A stretch of 64,000 nucleotides of DNA from Artemia franciscana (lineage: Eukaryota; Arthropoda; Branchiopoda; Anostraca; Artemiidae): positions 30,948,568 to 31,012,567 of the forward strand of contig NC_088883.1 in NCBI RefSeq assembly GCF_032884065.1, in the 5' to 3' direction. The notes beneath the pieces are model-generated. The model was given only the letters and a program-made list of their open reading frames with translations. It had not been told where the DNA came from and ran no database searches. The first letter of the stretch is position 1; every line of letters starts with the position of its first letter. A program made the translations under genes and the position numbers. Shown here one piece after another: positions 23,690-35,405 of this stretch.

Positions 23690-25009
23690 AAACAGTTTGT
23701 GGTAACAAACTGTAGTAAGAAGTGACTAGGCTCAATAGTGACCAAATCTCTAAAAAACAAAGTTTTGATACAAATAGTTACATCAAAAGAATTGCATTTT
23801 AATTCTAATTTTAAATATATAAGTTTCATCAAGTGTAGTCTTACCGGTCAAAAGTTACGAGCCTGAGAAAATGTTCCTTATTTTAGAAAATAGGCGGAAA
23901 TACCCTTTAAAAGTAACAGAATTTTAAAAAAATCACATCATCAGGGTCAGCATATTTGAGAAACCTACTGTAGAAGTTTCAAGCCCCTATCATAAAAATG
24001 GTGGAATTTTGTATTTTTGCCAGAAGACAGATAACGGGTGCGTATTTTTTTTTCCTCAGGGGTGATCGTATCGACCTAGTTGTCCTAGAATGTCGCAAGA
24101 GGGTTCATTCTAACGTAAATTAAAAGTTATAGTGTCTTATTTAAGTGAACAAAAAATTGGAGGGCACCGAGACCCCCTCCAACACACATTTTTCTCCAAG
24201 GTCACCGAATCAAAATTTTGAGATAGCCATTCTGTTTAACTTAGTCAAAAACCTAATAATTATGTCTTTGGGGATGACTAAATCCACCACAGTCCCCGGG
24301 GGAGGGGCGGCAACTTATAAACTTTGACCATTGTTTACACATAATAGTTGTTAATTATGAAGTGTACAGACGTTTTCGAGGGGAATTTTTTTGTGTTGGG
24401 GTTAGGGTGGGTCGAGGGGGGGCAGGTTAAGTGGGAGGATCTTTCCATGTAGGAATTTTTCATGAGGGAAGAGAATTTCCATGAAGGGGTCGTAGGAGCA
24501 TCATTTATAAAAAGACAATGAGAAAATTATTTTTTTTTTAACTGGAAGTAATGATCAACATTAAAACTTAAAACGAACATAAAATATTACTTTTATAAGG
24601 GGGTTCATCTCTTCCACAATACCTTGCTCTTTACGCTAAAGTATTTTTAGTAACTCTAACTAGTTATTCTAAGGCCTTTGTGATTCAAGGGTCATTCTGA
24701 AAGATTTGGGACAAAATTCAAGCTTTAGTGTAAAGAACGAGGTATTGACGAGGGGGCAAACCCCCTCACATACGTAATAAAAATATACAATTATATAAGT
24801 TCGTTGCATAAGCTAATTCGTAAGGTACGTATGTTTATTACTAACAAAAACGTTTGTAAAAAAATAAAACAAATCTAGTTGTATTTTTAAGTAACCAAAA
24901 ATTGGGAGGTAACTATGCCTCCTCTCCCACCCCCTTTTTTTAGCGAAATTGTCCGATCAAAACTATGAGAAAACCGTGTAGCTTGTAATTAACATAAAAA
25001 TTGCTTCTC

Positions 25010-25500
25010 CAGGCTAAACATCCGTATGATATATGGGTAGATTATTGCAAAATATATCGTGCGAAGAGTATGTTCCGGCACAATATGCTTCAATCTTTTG
25101 AGGATGCCAACTCCACGTCCAACTTTGGTGGAGATAATGTCGCTATGATGCTTCTACGATAGATTAGAATCAATATGGAAGCCGAGGTACCGCAGTGATA
25201 TAGCTTGTAAAATAGGTTTTTCACCAAATAGAACTTTACTACTTACATCAACAGAATCACCCACTCCACAGAATGTCAGTAAAAAATTTTCTTTACATTC
25301 ACACACAGCAAACTTAAAATTGTAAACATCTCTAATCTTTTGAGAGTAATATGAGCTTTTGCTATTAAATTATCTTTTGCTATTAAATTATCGCAAATTT
25401 TGTTAGCAGTAATGTTAGTAATATATGTATCCTTTAGATAAACGCGCATCATGTTCACGTAAACTAAATAAAGTAAAGGACCCAGCACAGATATTTTGCT
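25010..25500 (-). pseudogene. LINE reverse-transcriptase C-terminal fragment
   Basis: On the minus strand VLGPLLYLVYVN (about 25460-25495) matches the segment following the VPQGS motif of LINE RTs. Further on, GEKPILQAISLRYLGFHIDS, HHSDIISTKVGRGVGILKRL and HIVPEHTLRTIYFAIIYPYI are typical of the post-catalytic region of CR1/L2/Jockey-like RTs. The catalytic YADD region is missing and a stop codon interrupts it. A different family from the LINEs at 0.4 kb and 6.6 kb. Confidence 0.75.
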
Positions 25501-25801
25501 ATTTATAATGTTAGATATTGTCGTATGAGTGTCTACACCAGGTAACTACTTTAACCCATGAAATACAAGGCTATCAAGCATGGACTCTTGATCATAATTA
25601 TCAAGCTTTTTTTCTATTCGACCAATTCTCTCCTCCAAATTTTCAATTTGAAATCTCAGACTACCTAGTAGAGCCTGCTCAATTTTTGCAAACTATGGAT
25701 TAAACTCGAGCGTGATTGAATCATAAACCTGGCTGATTATCAGTTCAGTACCTTCTTTGTTCAGTGAATTCGGATCATTGAACTTTTCAGTAACTGAAAG
25801 T

Positions 25802-26045
25802 AAATGAAAATAAGGAGCAACATTAAAACTTAAAACGAACAGAAATTACTCCGTATATGAAAGGGGCTTTTCCTCCTCAACGCCCCGCTCTTTACGCTAA
25901 AGTTTGACTCTTTCTATTAACTTTATTTTTAAAACAGTAAGAGACTTTAGCTTAAAGAGTGGGGCGTTGAGGAGGAAAAGCCCCTTTCATATACGGAGTA
26001 ATTTCTGTTCGTTTTAAGTTTTAATGCTGCTCCTTACTTTCATTT
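25802..26045. repeat. Near-perfect 244-bp palindrome
   Basis: The arms of about 105 bp (TAAGGAGCAACATTAAAACT ... GTTTTAATGCTGCTCCTTA; AAGGGGCTTTTCCTCCTCAA ... GAGGAGGAAAAGCCCCTTT) flank a ~30-bp loop centred near 25924. It is much better conserved than the larger arms around it, so it is a younger insertion or is being homogenised. Confidence 0.9.
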
Positions 26046-27449
26046 AAAAAAGCTTGTTTTTTTTAATTTAATTTCTGGACATTTTTGAATTAATGCATGT
26101 TTTGATCTTGGCTCTCCGCACATAATAATTAAAGCGAAATTTGCATATGAATTAATTGCAATTAATCGGAATATTTTGAGAAAAAAAGAGCGAGGGAGGA
26201 GGCCTAGTTGCCCTCCAAGTTTTTGATCACTTAAAAAAAGCAACTAGAACTTATAATTTTTAACAAACGTTTTTATTGGTAAAAAATATACGTAACTTAC
26301 GAATTAACTTACGTAACGAACTTCTATATCCGTATGTTTTTATTGCGTATATGAGGGGGTTCAACCCTCGTCGATACCTCGCTCTTAACATTAAAGCTTA
26401 GATTTTGTCCCAATTCCTTAAGAATGACATCTGAATCACAAAGACCGTAGAATAAATAGTTGAAATTACTAAAAATACTTTAGCGTAAAGAGTGAGGTAT
26501 AACGAGAAGGTAAACCCCTGATATGCGTAATAATTTTTGTTCGTTTTAAGTTTTAATGCTGCTCCTTACTTTCAGTAGAAACAAACTTTTCATATTTATT
26601 TTTTCATTGTTTTTTCAAATAATGCTAGAAAATCCTGCGCCACCTTTTTTGAAATTCTTTTCCCCCATGAGAGGTTTCTCCATGGAAATATCCTCCCATG
26701 TAACCTTCCCCCCTCAAATCTCCCCCCTAAACCAAAAAAAAAATCCCCCTGAAAACATATGTACATTTCCCAGTAACCATTACTATATGTAAACACAGGT
26801 CAAAGTTTGTGACTTGCAGCCCCTCCCACGGGGACTGCGGGGGAGTGAGACGTCCCTAAAGACATAGTTATTGGGTTTTTCGACGATGGTGAATAAAATG
26901 GCTATCGCAGAATTTTGATCCGGTGACTTTTGGGAAAAAATGAGTGTGGGAGGGGGAGTAGGTGCCCTGCAATTTTTTGGTCACTTAAAAAGGGCACTAG
27001 AACTTTTAATTTCCATAAGAATGAGCCTTCTCGCGACATTCTAGGACCACTCAGTCGATACGATCACCCCTGGAAAAAAAGGAAAAAAAAAAACAAATAA
27101 ACACGCATCCGTGATCTGTCTTCTGGCAAAAAATGCGAAATTTCACATTTTTGTAGATAGGAGCTTGAAACTTCTACACTATGGTTCTCTGATAAGTTGA
27201 ATCTGGTGGTGTTAAGACTGTATGACTTTTAGGGGGTGCTTCCCCCTGGTTTCTAAAATGAGGCAAATTTTCTCAGGCTCGTAACTTTCGATGGGTATAA
27301 CTGGTCTGGATGAAACTTATATATTTAAAATCAGCATTAAAATGCGATTCTTTTGATGTAACTATTGTTATCAAAATTCCATTTTTTAGAGTTTCGGTTA
27401 CTATTGAGCCGGGTCGCTCCTTACTACAGTTTGTTACCACGAACTGTTT

Positions 27450-27660
27450 GATTGGTTATATTTCCAGCAGATGACTTTTTATTTTCTCCAGCTGGGCTTC
27501 AGTTGTAGCTAATTGTTCTTAAATCAGGGCGATACTTGAAGACACCGAGTTAGACCCTAACTTATCTCTTGCTTCCAGGGCTTAAAAGGTCTTAGAAAAA
27601 GTTTCGTAAATTTCTGTGGTATTAGCAAGTTTTTGTGGCACTTTTTATTTACAAAGTGAC
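27450..27660. other. Non-coding spacer
   Basis: Nothing recognised between the fold-back element and the G-rich repeat family. Confidence 0.4.
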
Positions 27661-30330
27661 ATATAGTGATCGTAAATTCTGTCAGTCTGTCTGTCTGTCT
27701 GTCTTTCCCTGTTTTGCTAGTTTAGGCACTTCCAGATAAGCTAGGACGATGAAATTTGGCGGGCGTATCAGGAACCAGACTAGATTAAATTGGAAATAGT
27801 CGTTTCCCCAATTCGATTATCTGTGGGGAATGGGGAGACGGTTAATTCAGAAAAAAAGACCGGTTTGAAACTTTGTGGAAAAAATGAGCACAAATCCTAG
27901 GTACGTGATTGACATATTCGGAACGGGTCCGCTCTCTTTGGAGAAGTAGGGAGGAGGGTTAATTGTGAAAAATGAGAAAAATCAGTACCAGATAAGATTA
28001 AATTAGAAATAGTCATTTATCCGACTCGACCGTCTGTAGGGGGGGGGGGGAGTGGAGGGACGGTTAATTCGAAAAAATGAGGTATTTTTAAGTTACGAAG
28101 GAGTGATCGAATCTTAATGAAATCTCATATTTAGAAGGATCTTGCAACTCAGATCTTTTATTTTAGATCTGGCTGAATCCAGTTTCATTGGGGGGAGTTG
28201 GGGGGGGGGACCAGAAATCTTGGAAAACGCTCAGAGTGAAGAGGTCAGGATGAAATTTGGTGGGAAGAATAAGCACACATCCAAGATACGTGACCGACGT
28301 AACTGGACCAGATATGCACTCTTTGGGAGAGTTGGGGGGGGGGGGGTGTAACTCGGAAAAATTAGAAAAATGAGGTATTTGTAATTTATGGACGGGTGAT
28401 CAGATCTTAATGAAACTTTATATTTAGAAGGATCTTGTGCTTCAGCACTCTTGTTACAAACCCTGACAAGATCCGGTGACAGTAGCCAGAGGCGGAGGGG
28501 GAAACCGAAAATCTTGGAAAATGATTAGAGTGAAGATATCGGGGTGAAACTTGGTGTGTAGAATAAGCAAATATCGTAGATACGTGATTGACGTAGCTGG
28601 ACGGATCCACTCTCTTTGGGGGAGTTGGGGGGGGGGAGGGTTAATTCTGACAAATTAGAAAAAATGTGGTATTTTTAACTTAGGAAAGAGTCATCAGATA
28701 TCAATGAAATTTGATATTTGGAAGGATATCGTGTCTCATAGCTCTTATTTTAAATTCCGACCGGATCCGGTGATATTGGGGAGAAACTGGAAGGGGGAAT
28801 CAAAAATTATGGAAAATGCTTAGAATGGGGGGGATCGGAATGAAACTTGGTGGTAAAAACAATCGTAAGTCGTAGATATGGGATTGACGTAACTGGAACG
28901 GATCTGCTCTCTTCGGGAGAGTTGGGAGGAAAAAAAATAAAAAAATAAGGTATTTTCAACTTACGAAGGAGAGATTGGACATTATTGAAATTTGATATTT
29001 CCAAGGATATCATGTCTCAGAGTTCTTATTTTAAATCCCTACTGGATCCGGTGAAGCGGAATTTGGGGGAAACCTAAAGTCTTGGAAAAAGCTTAGAGTA
29101 TAGGGGTCGTGATGAAACTTGATGGTAAAAATAAGTACAAGTCCTAGAAACGGGATTGACATAGCCGGAACGGATCTGCTCTCCTTAGGGGAGTTGGGGG
29201 GGAGGGTTAATTCTAAAAAAAATACACAAAATTAGGTTTTTTAACTTATGAAAGAGCGATCGTACCTTAATGAAATTTCATATTTAGAAGGACCTCGAAA
29301 CCCAGATCTCAGATTTTAAATCTCTACCAGATCCAGTGTCATTAGTAGAATAAGCACACGTCCAAGATAGGTGACCGACATAACCGGCTCGGATCTGCTC
29401 TCTTTGTTGGAGTTGGGGGGGGGGAGTAATTCGGTAAAATTTAAAAAAATGAGGTATTTGTAACTTGCGAACGGGTGTTCAGATCTTAATAAAATTTGAT
29501 ATCTAGAAGGATCTTGTGCTTTAAAACTCTCATTTTAAATCCCGACCAGATCCTATGACATTGAAGGGAGCTGGAGGGGGAAACCGGAATTCTTGGAAAA
29601 CGTGAAAATCGAGGTATCTTACAAATGGATGATCGGATCTTAATGAAACTTAATATATAGAAGAATCTTATGTCTCAGATAATCCATTTTCAATTCGAAT
29701 TGGATCCAAGGATATAGAGGGTTGGAGGGAAAAACAGAAACCTTGGAAATCGGAAATCTTGGAAAACGCTTAGAGTGGAGAGATCGGGATGAAACTTGAT
29801 AGGAAGAATAAGCACAAGCTTTAGATACGAGATTGACATTATTGGTATGGATCCGTTCGATTTGAACGGATTTGAAAGCTCTTCTTTCAAATCCCGACCA
29901 GATCTGTTGACATTGGGGGGGGAGTTTGAGGGGGAAACCGGAAATCTTGGAAAAATGCTTATAAACGCCGTAGATACGTAATTGACGTAACCGGACTGGA
30001 TCCGCTTTCTTTGGGGGACTTAGGTGGTGTGGTTCAGTGCTTTGGTGATTTTAGTGCTTCCGGACGTGCTAGGACGATGAAAATTGGTAGGCATGTCAGG
30101 GAGCTGCACTAATTGACTCTTTACAGTTGTTTTCCCCGATTTGACCATCTTGGGGGCTGAAGGGAGAGGAAAAATTAGAAAAATTGAGGTATTTTTAACT
30201 TACAAGTGGGCGATCGGATCTTAATGAATTTTGATATTTAGAAGGACCTCGTGTCTCAAAAGCTCTTGTTTTAAATCAAGACCGGCATTAAGCCTTTGAT
30301 TTTCCTCTTAAAGCAAGCTATTGATCCTTA
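27661..30330. repeat. Diverged tandem family, unit about 280 bp, with G-runs
   Basis: About eight or nine copies. Each has a word such as GAGGTATTTTTAACTTACGA, a GATCGGATCTTAATGAAA segment, a TTTAGAAGGATCTTGTG segment, a GTTGGGGGGGG run, AATCTTGGAAAACGCTTAGA and GATGAAACTTGGTGGGAAGA. It is introduced by a CTGT(CTGT)n run (27685-27703) and a GTTTTGCTAGTTTAGGCACT head that recurs in decayed form near 30030. Copies differ by perhaps 15-25%. No ORF is maintained. Confidence 0.85.
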
Positions 30331-30499
30331 GAATTTTGCTAGAGCTCATATCACATGAGCTCTTGGCTCCTCTTGAACTCGTCATAAGTGCCATATGAGC
30401 TCTTAGCTCTTGTTTTTGACGAATAGTATATAAATATAAGTAGATTCAAAAATTTATTAAATACCCCTAAGGGGTTTCCTTCCTCCCTTACCTGTATTT
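30331..30499. repeat. Small palindromic GAGCTC-rich patch
   Basis: AGAGCTCATATCACATGAGC and CATATGAGCTCTTAGCTCTT near 30340-30410 form short inverted repeats. No gene. Confidence 0.4.
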
Positions 30500-30853
30500 A
30501 TGACCCCAGGGCAAGATTGCCCAATGTTTATTATGTACCTTCAGGAACATATGACTTTAAATGACGTTAATTTAATAGTATATGCATTACTCCGTAAAGC
30601 AAAGTATATGATTACCCCGGTTCCAAACCGGGGTAATCAGTCATTTATGAACGAGCCTATAAATCGTCAACTATATGAGATGTTGGGGAAAAACCAAAAT
30701 ATTCTAAGATACGGCACTATTGGGAATAAAATGAGATCCCGTGGAACTAAAATGGCCGAATATCCTACAACTTTAGATAAAAAAAATAATGTTCGTATAT
30801 TTTATAGACCTACAATCGGCGTTTCTTTACTTTTAAGAGCCAATAATGTTTAA
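30500..30853 (+). CDS. Unrecognised 117-codon ORF
   Basis: Begins MTPGQDCPMFIMYLQEHMTL, includes KAKYMITPVPNRGNQSFMN and GTKMAEYPTTLDKKNNVRIF, and ends GVSLLLRANNV. I do not recognise it. It is polar with no membrane segment. Its 3' half is tandemly duplicated downstream in broken form, which suggests it is part of a repetitive element or a gene tail that has been amplified. There is no splice evidence at its ends; TTACCTGTATTTATGACCCC precedes it. It could equally be a fragment of a transposon protein. Confidence 0.35.
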   Translation: MTPGQDCPMFIMYLQEHMTLNDVNLIVYALLRKAKYMITPVPNRGNQSFMNEPINRQLYEMLGKNQNILRYGTIGNKMRSRGTKMAEYPTTLDKKNNVRIFYRPTIGVSLLLRANNV

Positions 30854-31425
30854 AATAATGTGTTTTAAAGAATGACGTTCTTTTTTAAAGAAAACGTCAA
30901 CTATATGAGATGTTGGGGAAAAACCAAAATATTCCAAGATACGGCACTATTGGGAATAAAATGAGATACCGTGGAACTAAAATGGACGAATATCCTACAA
31001 CTTTAGATAAAAAAAAATAATGTTCGTATATTTTATAGGCCTACAATCGGCGTTTCTTTACTTTTAAGAGCCAATAATGTTTAAAATAATGTGTTTTAAA
31101 GAATAACGTTCTTTTTTTTAAATAATATTCATACATTTTATAGGCCTACAATCGCTATTTCTTTACCTTTAAAGGCCAATAATGTTTAAAATAATGTGTT
31201 TTTAAGAATAATGTTCTTTTTAAGAATAATTTTCTTTTTAAAAATAATGTTCATACATTTTAAAGGCCTACAATCAGTGTTTCTTTACTTTTAAAGGCCA
31301 ATAATGTTTAAAATAATGTGTCTTTAAGAATAATGTTCTTTTTAAAAATAATGTTCATACATTTTATAGGCCTACAATCGGTGTTTATTTACTTTTAAAG
31401 GCCAATAATGTTATCTGCTTTGTAA
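30665..31425 (+). repeat. Tandem decay series of the ORF's 3' end
   Basis: Unit 1 (30665-30894) is repeated at 30895-31120 with one extra A in the A-run (31010-31017) that shifts the frame. It is then followed by shorter copies of only the last ~100 bp (TTCATACATTTTATAGGCCT, ACAATCGGTGTTTCTTTAC, GCCAATAATGTTTAAAATAA) near 31125, 31248 and 31345. Similarity falls with distance from the ORF. Confidence 0.85.
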
Positions 31426-32370
31426 CAGCTTTGTAACCTAACAAATTCCCATTCGTATGAGGTGTTGTTGCCAATTATACATGTTTTCAACTTCCTTTTA
31501 AATCTGGTCGTAATGCTAAGGAGATGTCAACATTCTTAATGATATTCTGGCAAACCCCTTAAGGAGTGATTAAGCCAATGAGAAAGGAGAAAATCTTGAA
31601 TACTAAGAATTATTGCTAAAAATCATCTCTCATAACTACAAACTTAAGAATCTTTGGGATTATTAATCAGTATAAGATCTACAAAACGACACAAAAATCA
31701 AGGCTGTATGATTAGTACAACTCTTTTAAATAGTAAAGGAAGAATATCTTAAATGGCAAATTTTAAAGGAAACTGATGATAATAAAAAAAAAAATTCACG
31801 GCCAAAAACTTTGAAATCTTGTGGCAAATCGAGAGGCTACTTTACAATTCTCTACATCTTCTAAAAGTAATTTTATTACTACTTTTAAAAATTAGAGGTG
31901 TCCCCACTAATTATTTTTTTGTGAAGCTCTAAAGAATAAAAATGCAAATTTGTTCGCCCTATTCATGTTAAAGCTTTCAATGAAGCCACAATAATTTTTT
32001 CATCAAAGAATCTGCTCGTGTATGCTGTTAATACGCATTTCACTGCTATAGGAAAATAGCATTGGCTTCAAACCTCGGAGATTGACCTTAAAAGGTGTTA
32101 AGTGGTGTGGTTTGTCAAATGCCTTCCAGCAATCTTTAAGAACCCAAATAACTTTGTTTTCCTGTATTTTATTTTGTAATTCCAGTACCGCGTGGCAATT
32201 TAGAAGCTGCTATTCGACTGCCTTGTCAAATGATGGTGTCTAACCATCAGCATTAGGGACGACCTCAATCAAGGGGTAACTAAATGTCAAATAAGGATTT
32301 TTACCTGACTGAATTCGTAAAACTTTGAACATCCTGTTGGATTGTATTTTTTTTTTCCTGCCGCCTCGTA
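31426..32370. other. No recognised gene
   Basis: AT-rich intronic sequence; no open frame of note and no clear repeat. Confidence 0.45.
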
Positions 32371-33540
32371 TTGAAGGGGGTTGTACAAACTTCAGAGCGT
32401 CTGATCGGATTGGAAATTGAAAGACCTAGAGTCTTTTTAAAGAATCAAAAGTTATTGAAGGGCAACCATCTACACTCCCGTACCTTTTTTACCTCTCTGC
32501 CCTCTTTTTTTTACCTTCTGTAGCACCTCATAATGTCCGATCAAAATTTTAATCTAGCCATTTTGTCTAGAATTAGTAAAAAAAAAATCCAAGAAAAACG
32601 CTTCCTGGGATGGCGTGATTCTACAGCACCAGGGTGTAGGTTGAAAGTTATGAATTGCCAATTGTTTACAGATAGGTTTTATAGCGGAAAGGGGGTAAGT
32701 TTGATTCTGGCTATCCGATTGGCTTTCGAATTTCAGCGATCATTCCCTGGGCCAAGAGGAACACACCTTTTTAGGAGGGGCAGTTAATAAGGCCTGGAAA
32801 TGGGCTAATAAGCTCTTTGTACTTGATTACTTCGACATATATAACCGTATTTCCTTCAGCGAAAATGAGTCTAATGTACTAAAATATTGTTTAGGGACAT
32901 GACCTCCTAATATTTGGCCCCGAAAAGGAACCAAAAACTTTTTTCCAGTTGACTCAAAATTTATACTTTTGAGTCCTTAGGCTAGAGGGGCCCTAATGCA
33001 AAAGAAAAAATAGAAAAAAACATCAGTACCCCCAAATATGGGTCACAACAGAGGGTCTAACAAGTGTTTATCCGATAGACATAAAACTATTAAGGGTTGT
33101 TTCCTGGATTAAGGGGGCCGCATATATTTGTTGGGAAAGAAGCGGTTGTTATACAGGCTAGATATGGGCCAAAAAAACTTGTTGTCTTAGGTCAGTTTGA
33201 AATTGACAGTCTTAATTTCAAGAGCCTAGGGGAACCTAATGCAAGAATGTGTGAGAATACAGTTGGCAAAACTTTTTTCCCTAAAATGCAGATTTGGAGA
33301 ACCACAGATAGATTTTTCCTCATTTGCTCTAAAATTAAATGTATATGTGGAAAGGACCGAGAGATCCTTGTTGAAAATGATTAATTTTGAAAAGAATAGG
33401 GGTGTTTCAATTCTTAACTTCGAAAATAGGCCCAATTTTTTGTGTCCCTTCTATAGTTTACCGCCGAGAAAGTATACAGTATGTATGGTCAAATATGACT
33501 TGCTCCTGAATTATGCCTTGGATTAGTTATGCTTAATTGA
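32371..33540. repeat. Diverged interspersed/tandem repeat region
   Basis: TCCGATCAAAATTTTAATCTAGCCATTTTGTCTAG (32538-32572, in part) matches a word also seen near 24197, 24945 and 45900. Two related blocks (about 32690-32830 and 33080-33190: CCTGGGCCAAGAGG ... TGGAAATGGGCTA versus CCTGGATTAAGGGGG ... AGATATGGGCCA) suggest a ~390-bp tandem unit. Short ORFs here look incidental. Confidence 0.5.
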
Positions 33541-33600
33541 AAGCTTTAAACATCAATAGGCATAAAATAAAGTAAGTTTAACTTGAACTTGAGATATGGA
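33541..33600 (+). mobile_element. LINE-type 3' end
   Basis: AAATAAAGTAAGTTTAACTTGAACTTGA resembles in arrangement the end near 2350-2369 (AATAAAG then TTGAACTT). It is probably the last bases of a LINE insertion. Confidence 0.35.
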
Positions 33601-33944
33601 GTTCAGCGGTAATTTAAATTTACTAATTATGTCAAACTAAGCTTAATCCTGACTACTCAAAAAAATCTATTCAAAAAAAAAAATATCTTAACTGCTCAAA
33701 AAATCCGTACTCCGCTAGTAGAACTCGGTGTATTTGCGTTTTTGGCATGGATTAATCAGTTTTTTTTGTGCTAGTGAGTATTAATTACGGACACATTGTA
33801 TCTAGGCCTGCCTTTCTTTTTCTTCTATATTTATGTACCCCGTCTCTTTTGTTTGCTTTTGACGGTAATAAAGTAATATTATTATTATTTACAGAAGTAG
33901 TTGAGATAGAATTTTATTTGAGGAAAGCTAAAATAATTTATGCC

Positions 33945-34145
33945 TTACCATAGTCCCGCCAGTGCCAGGGAGGCACTCACGGCGTCTAAGATGAGCCTCT
34001 TTTCAGTCCTTAAGCCTTCTGCAGCTATGATGTCCTCCCAATCTGGATTGATGCAGGTATTAAGGCTGTGTATATCTGCCTGATGATTGTGTCCTAGTGT
34101 GTTCCAGGGTCTTCCGCTTTGACGGCTACCCGGCGGATAAGTCAA
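33945..34145 (-). pseudogene. Possible LINE C-terminal remnant
   Basis: The minus strand reads PPGSRQSGRPWNTLGHNHQA, then DIHSLNTCINPDWEDIIAAE and GLRTEKRLILDAVSASLALA. The GRP...W-D spacing resembles the tail of LINE ORF2 proteins, and it lies next to AATAAA-bearing sequence. The family match is weak. Confidence 0.35.
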
Positions 34146-34369
34146 TTTATAAAGACCAAAAGTTGAAAGTTATTTCAGATTTGTCGAGTTTTGACGCTCG
34201 AAAATGGGCCTAAAACTTATTATGTCTCTGATAGGCTTACACCTTGCAGAACATGTGGGTAAACCTCAGAGACCGGGTAGACCTCAATGAAGGCAAAGCA
34301 TGTTGAAGTTTTGTTGAATTTATATGTGACAGCTGAAAAAACATTTGTTTTTGTCTGATTAGCTTGAAC

Positions 34370-35405
34370 GTACAGGGCATGTCGACAGGGACAAGAGGAC
34401 CCTGTCCTATAAACAGGCATGTGGGCAGTAGCTGTACAGTAGATAGTAGACTGGCATGTAGACAGGTGCTGCACAGTAGACAGGCATTTAAACAGTAGTT
34501 GTACAGTAGACAGCCATGTAGACAGTAGTTGTACAGTAGATAGGCATGTAGACACTAGTTGTACAGTTGTAAAGCAGACAGTGGACAGTAGTTTTACACT
34601 TGTAAAGAAGACAATAGTTTTACAGTTGTAAAGTAGACAGTAGACAGTAGTTTTACACTTGTAAAGAAGACAGTATTTTTACAGTTGTAAAGTAGACAGT
34701 ACACAGTAGTTTTACAGTTTTAAAGTAGACAGTAGTTGTACAGTCGACAGTAGACAGGCTTTTATACAGTAGCTGTGCAGTTGTAAAGTAGACACTAGTT
34801 TTTCAGTTGCAAAGTAGAAAGTAGTTGTACAGTAGTAGACAGGCATGTAGACAGTAGTTGTAAAGTAGATAGTAGTTGTACAATAGACAGGCATATAGAC
34901 ACTAGCTGCACAGTTGTACAGTAGACAGGCATGTAGACACTGGTTGTACTGTTGTACAGTAGACAGACTTGTAGACAGTAGTTTTACAGATGTACAGTAG
35001 ACAGTAGACAGGTATTTAGACAGTAGTTGTACAGCAAACAGGCATGTAAAGAGTAGTCGTACAGCTGTAAAGTAGTAAGTAGTTCTACAGTTAGTAGACA
35101 GTAGACAGTAGTTGTAGAACTGTAGTAGTTGTACAACTTTTACATTAGACAGGCATGTAGACAGTAGTTGTACAGTAGACAGTGAACTTGCATGTAGACA
35201 GTAGTTGTACAGATGTAAAGTAGACAGTAGATAGTAGTTGTATAGTAGACAGTAGACAGGCGTGTAGACAGTAGTTGTACAGTTGTAAAGTAGACAGTAG
35301 ACAATAGTTGTACAGTAGGCAGGTGTATAGACAATAGTTATAAAGTTGTAAAGTAGACAGTAGACAGTAGACAGTAGTTGTACAGTAGACAGGCATTTAG
35401 ATAGT
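34370..35405. repeat. GTAGACAGTAGTTGTACA minisatellite
   Basis: About 1 kb of irregular units (roughly 20-36 bp) made of TAGACAGGCATGTAGACAGT and AGTTGTACAGTAGACAG. A 285-codon minus-strand frame rich in Thr, Tyr, Leu and Ser across it (34712-35569) is a by-product of the repeat. Confidence 0.92.

Larger units (their letters stand above)
23690..27449. mobile_element. Large (3.76 kb) inverted-repeat / fold-back element
   Basis: The left arm begins AAACAGTTTGTGGTAACAAA and the right arm ends TTTGTTACCACGAACTGTTT. The two arms are diverged reverse complements over at least 1.1 kb: 23690-24140 pairs with 27000-27449, and 24530-24790 with 26336-26585. Inner parts near 24790-24960 pair with 26180-26340. 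The loop holds a dead LINE RT fragment (25010-25500, minus) and a smaller palindrome (25802-26045). The element lies in the TLDc intron. No transposase is visible. Confidence 0.72.
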
